Positions 5,313 to 10,724 of a stretch of 10,724 bases of DNA are shown here, one piece after another. Position 1 is the stretch's first letter, and every line of letters starts with the position of its first letter. Origin of the DNA: Aquiluna sp. (GTDB taxonomy: Bacteria; Actinomycetota; Actinomycetes; Actinomycetales; Microbacteriaceae); assembly GCA_023260495.1 (NCBI GenBank), contig JALQVB010000034.1:1-10724 (forward strand), in the 5' to 3' direction. The notes under the pieces were generated by a model. That model was not told where the DNA came from, did no database searches, and saw nothing but the letters and a program-made list of their open reading frames with translations. Made by a program: the position numbers and the translations under genes.

Positions 5313-5522
5313 GTGAGCGAAAAAATTACCGGTCCGCAGAGCTACTTCCCGTCCATCGAGAAAAAGTACGGCAAACCCGTTGAGCACTGGTTTGGCATTC
5401 TTGATTCCCACAGGGACAAAGCCCACATGGAGATGGTGGCACTTATGAAGTCCGAGCACGAGATGGGGCACGGTCACGCCAATGCCCTGGTGGCCTACTA
5501 CAGAAAGAAGAAATCGCTCTAG
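5313..5522 (+). CDS. DUF4287 domain protein
   Basis: This 69-residue protein consists of one DUF4287-like domain: GPQSYFPSIEKKYGKPVEHW near the start, then HMEMVALMKSEHEMGHGHANALVAYY, which is the family's hallmark His-rich end (EHxMGHGHANALV). The function is not known. The length is normal for stand-alone members and a basic KKKSL tail closes it. The start is GTG. Its stop codon overlaps that of the nitroreductase gene on the other strand by 4 bases. It is divergently transcribed from the SRPBCC gene, with 59 bases between the start codons. Confidence 0.9.
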   Translation: MSEKITGPQSYFPSIEKKYGKPVEHWFGILDSHRDKAHMEMVALMKSEHEMGHGHANALVAYYRKKKSL

Positions 5523-6205
5523 TTCTTTGGCTTCGCGGTCAGCTCCTGAAGTGGCAGTCGCTCCGCTTTCCAGCCATTGATTGGGTGATGTGAGGGGTAG
5601 CCGAGTGACATGCCACATACCAGCGCATACTCCGCTGGCACATCGAACTCTTCTTTGATGATGTCTGGATAGTTGCCCAGATACCCTTGCGCGCAAGTGC
5701 CAAGCCCGGCCGCCTGAGCCGCCAGCATGACGTTTTCCATATAAAGACCGAGGTCAAGAGTCCCAAAGTGATCCAGGCCGCGGTGGGTGAAAAAGAACAG
5801 TGCAACCGGAGCGCCAAAGAATTCGTAGTTGCGCTCCAAGAACCTAAACCTTGATTCCTTATCAGCGCGGTCGATGCCAAGAGTGTCGTAGATGCCTTTT
5901 CCTACCCGCTGGCTTCGCTCAACCAATCCTGCCGGATAGGGAATCTCATGCGTAAAGTCGGGGCTATTTCCCATTCCCGGCTCATTTGCATTCGCACGCA
6001 ACCTGCTAACTAGCTTTTCGCTTATCCGATCTCGCTGCTCACCAGTTGCGACCCCGACCATAAAGGGTCTGGTGTTGGACCAGCTGGGAGCCGTGATGCC
6101 AAGCTCAAGGATCTGCTCCAAGAGCTTCTGGTCGACAGGATCGGCTAGGAAGTCTCTGGTTGATCTGCGTGCGGTCGCGATTGATTCGAATTCTGCAAAG
6201 GACAT
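5519..6205 (-). CDS. Nitroreductase-family FMN oxidoreductase
   Basis: This 228-residue protein of the nitroreductase superfamily is an FMN-dependent NAD(P)H oxidoreductase, usually a homodimer; substrates range from nitroaromatics to quinones and cannot be assigned here. Family marks are ARRSTRDF near the N-terminus (phosphate-binding Arg/Ser), LGITAPSWSNTRPF (about residues 33-46), LDLGLYMENVMLAAQAAGLGTCAQG (the helix and glycine turn of the FMN site) and SLGYPSHHPING before the C-terminus. The frame is open upstream to about 6619, but that part has no family similarity. ATG 6205 gives the expected MSFAEFESIATARRS start and lies 6 bases after TACCCT. It is divergent from the SulP gene. Confidence 0.93.
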   Translation of the reverse strand: MSFAEFESIATARRSTRDFLADPVDQKLLEQILELGITAPSWSNTRPFMVGVATGEQRDRISEKLVSRLRANANEPGMGNSPDFTHEIPYPAGLVERSQRVGKGIYDTLGIDRADKESRFRFLERNYEFFGAPVALFFFTHRGLDHFGTLDLGLYMENVMLAAQAAGLGTCAQGYLGNYPDIIKEEFDVPAEYALVCGMSLGYPSHHPINGWKAERLPLQELTAKPKN

Positions 6206-6211
6206 GGTTCG

Positions 6212-6217
6212 AGGGTA
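6212..6217 (-). promoter_or_regulatory. Putative -10 box (TACCCT) of the nitroreductase gene
   Basis: On the minus strand TACCCT is followed by CGAACC and then the ATG at 6205, a 6-base gap. It supports this start over longer in-frame alternatives. Confidence 0.5.
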
Positions 6218-6341
6218 GCTCAGAGCAGATGTCAGGACGCGCAAAAAACGGTGTGCGTTAGGGTAGGGGTGCGGGTGAGCAACTCCCCGACTCACGATTT
6301 GCCTCAGTGGCGTCTCGAAAATACCCAACGAAGGCAAGATT

Positions 6342-7883
6342 TTGAAGAATTCCCTTTTGTCCAAGCTGACCACGCTCGTGCGGGGGCAGGATCCCAGATA
6401 CAAGGCAAGGCCCACCGTTTTAGAGGCCATTCGCAGCCCAAAGATTCTGTTGCGCGAGGTGCTAGCCGGCCTTGTTGTGGCGCTGGCGCTCATTCCTGAG
6501 GCAATCTCATTCAGCATCTTGGCCGGTGTGGATCCAAGAGTCGGCTTGTTTGCCAGTTTTGTCATGGCAGTCACCACGGCGATATTGGGTGGGCGTCCCG
6601 CCATGATCTCCGCCGCCACCGGAGCCGTTGCCCTGGTTATTGCGCCAGTAGCAAGGGACTACGGCCTCGACTACTTTTTTGCGACGGTGATTTTGGCCGG
6701 TATTTTCCAGCTTGCTCTGGGTGCTGTTGGCGCGGCGAAGCTCATGCGCTTTATCCCGCGCAGCGTCATGATTGGCTTTGTAAACTCGCTGGCCATTTTG
6801 ATTTTCATGGCACAGATTCCGCATTTGATTGACGTCCCGGTCGCCGTTTATGTGCTTGTTGCTGCGGGTCTCGTGATTCTGGTGTTTATGCCCAAGGTGA
6901 CCAAGGTAATTCCGGCACCGCTAGTGACCATCGTGGCGATTACCGGTGCGGTTGTTATCGCTGGCATCTCGGTTCCAACGGTGGGGGACGAGGGCGAGCT
7001 GCCAAGGTCTCTGCCGGAGATGTTTGTGCCGAACGTGCCGCTAACGATGGAGACCTTCAACATAATTGCGCCATTTGCCCTGGCGATGGCTTTGGTTGGA
7101 CTGCTCGAGTCCTTGATGACAGCCAAGCTTGTCGATGAGATCACCGATACCCACTCTCAGAAGACCCGAGAGTCTCTGGCTCAGGGAGTTGGAAACGTGA
7201 TTTCTGGTTTCTTCGGTGGCATGGGTGGCTGCGCGATGATCGGTCAAACAATGATCAATGTTCGCGTCTCTGGCGCAAGAACCAGAATCTCAACGTTCTT
7301 GGCCGGCACCTTCCTACTGATTCTGGTTGTCGCCCTGGGCGACATCGTTGGACAGATTCCGATGGCAGCACTTGTGGCAGTGATGATCATGGTTTCGGTT
7401 GCCACCTTCAACTGGCACAGCATCCAGCTCAGCAGCCTAAAGCGCATGCCTAAGAGCGAAACCACAGTGATGCTCACCACCGTGGTGGTTGTGGTTTGGA
7501 CCCACAACCTAGCAATCGGCGTGATTGCCGGCGTGATCGTGGCAATGGTTGCCTTCGCAAGGCGCGTGGCGCACTTCGCAAACGTGACCAGAGTCGTCGG
7601 CGGCGATGACGAGATTGAGGCCGCGCTCTATACCGTGCAAGGGGAACTGTTCTTTGCTTCCTCGAACGACCTCACCACACTGTTTGAGTATGCCGATGAC
7701 CCGGACAACATAGTTATTGACCTCACTGGTTCCCACATCTGGGATGCCTCGACCGTGGCGGCTCTGGACAGCATCCAGACTAAGTACGAATCCATGGGCA
7801 AAAGCGTCTATATCAAGGGTATGAATGAGGCTAGTGAGCTGCTTCACACCCGCCTTGCCGGCAACCTTGGTGCTGACGCCTAG
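6342..7883 (+). CDS. SulP-family anion transporter with STAS domain
   Basis: This 513-residue inner-membrane transporter of the SulP/SLC26 family carries anions such as sulfate or bicarbonate. The N-terminal membrane domain has the signature LAGLVVALALIPEAISFSILAGVDPRVGL (about residues 41-69), then GGRPAMISAATGA and RFIPRSVMIGFVNSLAILIF. FALAMALVGLLESLMTAKLVDE and NVISGFFGGMGGCAMIGQT mark the later core helices. A C-terminal cytoplasmic STAS domain spans about 428-510, with DASTVAALD (Ser 470 at the position phosphorylated in anti-sigma antagonists). Its proximity to sbtAB raises the possibility of bicarbonate as substrate, but sequence alone does not settle that. The TTG start is uncertain; a second in-frame TTG is at 6357. 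Neither has a TANNNT box 6 bases upstream; TACCCA at 6322-6327 with AAGG at 6331 would give a short leader. Confidence 0.93.
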   Translation: MKNSLLSKLTTLVRGQDPRYKARPTVLEAIRSPKILLREVLAGLVVALALIPEAISFSILAGVDPRVGLFASFVMAVTTAILGGRPAMISAATGAVALVIAPVARDYGLDYFFATVILAGIFQLALGAVGAAKLMRFIPRSVMIGFVNSLAILIFMAQIPHLIDVPVAVYVLVAAGLVILVFMPKVTKVIPAPLVTIVAITGAVVIAGISVPTVGDEGELPRSLPEMFVPNVPLTMETFNIIAPFALAMALVGLLESLMTAKLVDEITDTHSQKTRESLAQGVGNVISGFFGGMGGCAMIGQTMINVRVSGARTRISTFLAGTFLLILVVALGDIVGQIPMAALVAVMIMVSVATFNWHSIQLSSLKRMPKSETTVMLTTVVVVVWTHNLAIGVIAGVIVAMVAFARRVAHFANVTRVVGGDDEIEAALYTVQGELFFASSNDLTTLFEYADDPDNIVIDLTGSHIWDASTVAALDSIQTKYESMGKSVYIKGMNEASELLHTRLAGNLGADA

Positions 7884-7920
7884 GGGAAATCGCGAAACCT
7901 GTCCGTAACCGGGCTCTGCG

Positions 7921-7926
7921 TAAACT
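7921..7926 (+). promoter_or_regulatory. Putative -10 box (TAAACT) of the antiporter gene
   Basis: TAAACT lies in the 49-base gap after the SulP stop and ends 6 bases before GTG 7933. This suggests the antiporter has its own leaderless promoter besides any read-through from the SulP gene. Confidence 0.5.
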
Positions 7927-7932
7927 TAGAGA

Positions 7933-9564
7933 GTGTTGGAGAGCTCCTTTGTTTCGGTTGCGCTGATTTTGGCGCTGGCCGTTGGCGCTGGCATGATTGC
8001 CAAGCTCCTAAGACAGCCAATCATCGTCTCCTACATAATTGTTGGCATTCTGGCGGGCCCAACCGCCTTTGATTTGGTGTCCAACGCCGAGGAAATCATC
8101 CTCTTTGCCAAGTTCGGAATCGCTATTCTGCTGTTCCTGGTCGGTCTCAAACTTGACTTCCACATGATTCAATCCACCGGGAAAGTGGCGGCAATTGGCG
8201 GTATGGCGCAGGTTGTATTTACGGCCGCTGTTGGTTTTGCAATTGCCCTGCTGTTTGGTTTCGATGTTACGACCTCGCTCTATATCGCAGTCGGGCTGAC
8301 TTTCTCATCGACGATCATCATCATCAAGCTGCTGGGTGATAAGCGCCAGCTGGATCGGCTCTATGGCCGCATCGCCGTTGGAATTCTGATCATCCAGGAC
8401 ATTCTGGTTGTGGTGGCGATGGTGGTCATCGTGACAATAGGAACACCGGGTGCAAACGCTATTGAGAGTCTGACTCAGACATTCATCGGAAGCATCATCT
8501 TCCTTGGTGCCGTCGCGCTCTTCACCCGCTTTTTCTTGGTCAAAATTCTGGACTGGATCGCGAAGAGCCCGGAACTGACGCTGCTCTTTGGGGTTTCCTG
8601 GGCGATTGTTTTGGCGGCAGCCAGCTCAATGATCGGCTTGAGCATGGAAATTGGCGCCTTCGTGGCCGGTGTCTCACTTGCCTCAACGGCCTATCGCGAG
8701 AGCCTGAGTGCTCGCATGGTTAGCCTGCGGGATGTCATGCTGCTGTTCTTCTTCATCGAGCTCGGTGCATCGCTAACTTTCTCCGATGCCATCTCCCAGC
8801 TGCTGCCGGCAATCGTGCTGTCGCTGTTTGTGCTTATCGGCAAACCGCTGATTATTTTTGTGATTATGAGCCGGATGGGTTACCGGGCCGAAACGACGTT
8901 TAAGACCGGAATGGCTTTGGCCCAGATTTCCGAGTTTTCGCTGATATTGATTGCCCTTGGCTATTCGCTTGGTCAGGTAAACAGCGCGGTGCTGAGCCTG
9001 GTAACCCTGGTTGGCCTGTTCACAATCACAATTTCCAGCTACTTCATCCTCTACTCGGATCAGCTTTTTGCCAGGGTGCAAAAGCTTATGACTAAGTTCG
9101 AACGATCCAAGGACAATGGCGTGAACGAGGAGCAGGCGGAGAAGAGCTACGACGCCATAGTGGTTGGTGCCGGCAGGTTCGGCAGCGAGGTGATTTCCGG
9201 GCTTATTTCGAACCAGTCCAGAGTCTTAGTCGTGGAGATGGACCCCGAGGCGCTGTCAAAAGCCGCTGCGCTTGGTGCCGAAACGCTGTTTGGCGATGCC
9301 GGCGACCCCGACTTTGCCAAGCTGCTTCCGATTCACCAGACCAGCACCATCATCTGCACCGCTCCTGACCGACGCAGCAATACCCTGCTGCTAGAAGCCA
9401 TGAGATCTCTCGGCTACGAAGGCGAGCTCTATCTGACTGCCCTGGACAACGCAACCGCCGAGCTCTTTGAGCAAAGCCCCAAGGTGACCACTATCAGGCC
9501 GCTCAAGATGGCCGCAAATAAGATTGTCAAAGGCCTAAAGAAAGACACCGAGTGGAAGATCTAG
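7933..9564 (+). CDS. CPA2-family (KefB-type) cation:proton antiporter with RCK_N domain
   Basis: This 543-residue membrane protein has an N-terminal Na+/H+ exchanger domain (about residues 5-385, roughly a dozen helices) and a cytosolic RCK_N/TrkA-N domain (about 405-535). CPA2 marks include LLRQPIIVSYIIVGILAGP, LFLVGLKLD, GLTFSSTIIIIKLL, GILIIQDILVV and AFVAGVSLA. The Rossmann domain shows VVGAGRFGSEV (Gly 412 on) and an acidic end of strand 2 in VVEMDPE, so nucleotide gating is likely. No TrkA_C domain is present. The expected role is K+ or Na+ efflux in exchange for H+, for pH and osmotic balance. The start is GTG 7933 or the adjacent TTG 7936; GTG fits the 6-base spacing to TAAACT. The end overlaps the next gene by 13 bases. 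Confidence 0.93.
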   Translation: MLESSFVSVALILALAVGAGMIAKLLRQPIIVSYIIVGILAGPTAFDLVSNAEEIILFAKFGIAILLFLVGLKLDFHMIQSTGKVAAIGGMAQVVFTAAVGFAIALLFGFDVTTSLYIAVGLTFSSTIIIIKLLGDKRQLDRLYGRIAVGILIIQDILVVVAMVVIVTIGTPGANAIESLTQTFIGSIIFLGAVALFTRFFLVKILDWIAKSPELTLLFGVSWAIVLAAASSMIGLSMEIGAFVAGVSLASTAYRESLSARMVSLRDVMLLFFFIELGASLTFSDAISQLLPAIVLSLFVLIGKPLIIFVIMSRMGYRAETTFKTGMALAQISEFSLILIALGYSLGQVNSAVLSLVTLVGLFTITISSYFILYSDQLFARVQKLMTKFERSKDNGVNEEQAEKSYDAIVVGAGRFGSEVISGLISNQSRVLVVEMDPEALSKAAALGAETLFGDAGDPDFAKLLPIHQTSTIICTAPDRRSNTLLLEAMRSLGYEGELYLTALDNATAELFEQSPKVTTIRPLKMAANKIVKGLKKDTEWKI

Positions 9565-9800
9565 CAAGAGCCGTTGCCGGCATCTTGGCCTTTTTCGTGT
9601 TCATCGGGGTCATCGATGTTCTGCTGGCAGTCCTGGCCAGGCGGGGCAAGATAAAGATCTGGATTGGCCACATCGCCAACACCCTCACCGGCCTGCTGGC
9701 CATCTTCGGCATCAGCATTGCCTGGGCGCTCGGCATGATTCCGCTGTTGGCGGTCATTGCCAGCTCAATCATCCTTACCTGGCCGAGGGGGCGTCAGTAG
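9552..9800 (+). CDS. Small membrane protein coupled to the antiporter gene
   Basis: This 82-residue hydrophobic protein has segments at about residues 8-29, 40-56 and 58-76, with basic residues between the first two (ARRGKIKIW) and at the end (PRGRQ). No family recognised. The start GTG at 9552 lies inside the last codons of the antiporter gene (13-base overlap), so translation is likely coupled and the protein may assist or modulate the antiporter; that role is inference. Its stop overlaps the sbtB stop on the opposite strand by 7 bases, leaving no space for a terminator between the two convergent transcripts. Confidence 0.75.
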   Translation: MEDLARAVAGILAFFVFIGVIDVLLAVLARRGKIKIWIGHIANTLTGLLAIFGISIAWALGMIPLLAVIASSIILTWPRGRQ

Positions 9801-10093
9801 CGGTCGTCCCGCACCACCTCAACCTGGCTGACCCAGCAGCTGAGTGCGTAGTGCGGAAAGTAGTCCAGCTTTAGCTTTTCCAGAATCAGCTCCAGCACCT
9901 CGTTGTTCACCACCGACTCAATCCGCACATTGCCGCCCTCGATATCACTGGCCCGTAGGTTTCGCGGTCCGGTTCCATGAGCCGCACTCGAGGTGAAGCC
10001 CTTTGCTCCGCAGGCCAACAGATCTTGCTCTAGGCGGCGGGCAAGCGAGGATTCAATCACGATGGTTACTAGCTTTCGCTGTTTCAGAATCAC
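9794..10093 (-). CDS. sbtB: SbtB, PII-like regulator of bicarbonate transport
   Basis: This 99-residue PII-superfamily protein of the SbtB type is expected to form a trimer that binds adenine nucleotides (cAMP, AMP, ADP or ATP in characterised cyanobacterial proteins) and to plug or modulate SbtA. Visible marks are VTIVIESSLARRLEQDLLACGAKGFT (strand 1, helix 1 and the GAKGFT turn), a T-loop region rich in Gly/Arg (HGTGPRNLRASD, about residues 39-50), GGNVRIES (about 53-60), and SQVEVVRDDRY at the end. It stops there, without the CGPEGC-type redox R-loop of some cyanobacterial SbtB. The start GTG at 10093 overlaps the sbtA stop (GTGA), and GGAG lies 10 bases upstream, so the pair is translationally coupled. 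Confidence 0.9.
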   Translation of the reverse strand: MILKQRKLVTIVIESSLARRLEQDLLACGAKGFTSSAAHGTGPRNLRASDIEGGNVRIESVVNNEVLELILEKLKLDYFPHYALSCWVSQVEVVRDDRY

Positions 10094-10724
10094 AATCCAA
10101 CTCCTTCGATGAACTGGCTTATGGCAAGCATGGCAGGGATGCCAATGGTGAGGTTGAACGGGAAGGTGATGCCGAGGCTTGCCGAGAGATAAATCCCAGG
10201 CGAAGCCTCGGGGAGCGCGAGCCTAACGGCGGCAGGAGCGGCGATGTATGAGGAGCTGGCTGCAATCACTCCGAGCGCTGCGCTGCCTCCTACTCCCATT
10301 CCCGTTAGGTGTCCGGTAAGCACCCCTAGGGTTCCCGCAAGCAGCGGGAACAAGGTGCCGAAGACCACCAGCCCTATGCCGCCGTGTCTAACATCGCGAA
10401 GTCTGTTACCCGCCACGATTCCAAGCTCCAGCAGGAACAAGGTGAGAACACCGGTGAATAGGCCGCCGAATAAGTCTTCAATGCGGGTGTAGCCCCCGGC
10501 TCCGGTCGTAAAGCCCAGTGCAAGTCCACCAACCAGCAGGAATATCGACTTTCCGGTCAACACCTCGCGGAGCGATTTACCCCACGAGACACTTCTCGAT
10601 ATTCCTCTTGAGGCAAGCGCCAGACCAACGATGATGCCGGGAACCTCCAATACCGCCAAGAGGGTGGCAACGTATCCCTCGACGTAGAGCTGCAGTGATT
10701 CCAAAAACAGCAGCCCAGCGGTGA
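10090..10724 (-). CDS. sbtA: SbtA, sodium-dependent bicarbonate transporter (partial, N-terminus outside window)
   Basis: About 211 C-terminal residues of SbtA, a high-affinity Na+/HCO3- symporter of the inner membrane, are present; the frame is open through the right edge, so the TTG at 10704 is internal. The part seen starts with TAGLLFLES, has LLAVLEVPGIIVGLALASR, TGKSIFLLVGGLALG, GVLTLFLLELGIVAG, and the highly typical end ASSSYIAAPAAVRLALPEAS then YLSASLGITFPFNLTIGIP. These Ser/Tyr/Phe-rich segments form the Na+/bicarbonate site in known SbtA structures. It is followed directly by sbtB in the same operon. In non-photosynthetic bacteria such a system can feed anaplerotic carboxylases; this use is inferred. 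Confidence 0.92.
   Translation of the reverse strand, partial: TAGLLFLESLQLYVEGYVATLLAVLEVPGIIVGLALASRGISRSVSWGKSLREVLTGKSIFLLVGGLALGFTTGAGGYTRIEDLFGGLFTGVLTLFLLELGIVAGNRLRDVRHGGIGLVVFGTLFPLLAGTLGVLTGHLTGMGVGGSAALGVIAASSSYIAAPAAVRLALPEASPGIYLSASLGITFPFNLTIGIPAMLAISQFIEGVGL

Noticed and set aside
6258..6276. G-rich run as G-quadruplex upstream of the SulP gene
   Set aside because: Only three runs of three or more G (GGG, GGGG, GGG); a fourth is missing, so a stable quadruplex is not supported.
6206..6619. Upstream extension of the nitroreductase frame
   Set aside because: The extra residues show no family similarity, overlap the divergent SulP gene, and the ATG at 6205 has a well-placed -10 box.

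Overview
The window looks like part of a compact, medium-GC actinobacterial chromosome, probably a streamlined aquatic member of the Microbacteriaceae (Luna-type: Rhodoluna/Aquiluna relatives). This placement is inferred from three things: protein style; tightly packed genes whose convergent ends overlap by a few bases; and many genes that start 6-7 nt after a TANNNT -10 box with no room for a Shine-Dalgarno sequence (leaderless mRNAs). No rRNA, tRNA, IS element or CRISPR was seen.

Left part (1 to about 4650) is accessory in character. It opens with the C-terminal end of a multicopper oxidase. It then shows a 'terminator repeat - leaderless promoter - gene' pattern four times. The repeat carries the phrase TAGTCTCCACAGATACC followed by a GC hairpin with a TTCG loop and a T-tract, at about 394, 1981, 3939 and 4395. 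The units hold: (1) a DUF3955-like two-helix membrane protein plus an acyltransferase-3 family membrane enzyme; (2) a methyltransferase-like protein, with a short-chain dehydrogenase on the opposite strand; (3) a second copy of the DUF3955-like protein (about 55 of 77 residues identical by hand count); (4) a small Cys/Trp-rich ORF. The acyltransferase has no ordinary start codon in the right place.

Middle part (4648 to 6205) is ordinary, dense coding. A minus-strand pair encodes an SRPBCC/AHSA1 protein and, apparently coupled to it, a 64-residue membrane protein. A DUF4287 protein lies on plus and a nitroreductase-family flavoprotein on minus, with overlapping stop codons.

Right part (6342 to 10724) is an ion/bicarbonate transport region. 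On plus: a SulP-family anion transporter with STAS domain, a CPA2 (KefB-type) cation:proton antiporter with an RCK_N domain, and a small membrane protein overlapping it. Converging from minus: sbtA (partial, runs off the right edge) and sbtB, the sodium-dependent bicarbonate transporter and its PII-like regulator, with GTGA start/stop overlap. A Na+-coupled bicarbonate system beside a SulP transporter and a cation/H+ antiporter suggests an inorganic-carbon and pH/ion homeostasis locus; that grouping is inference.
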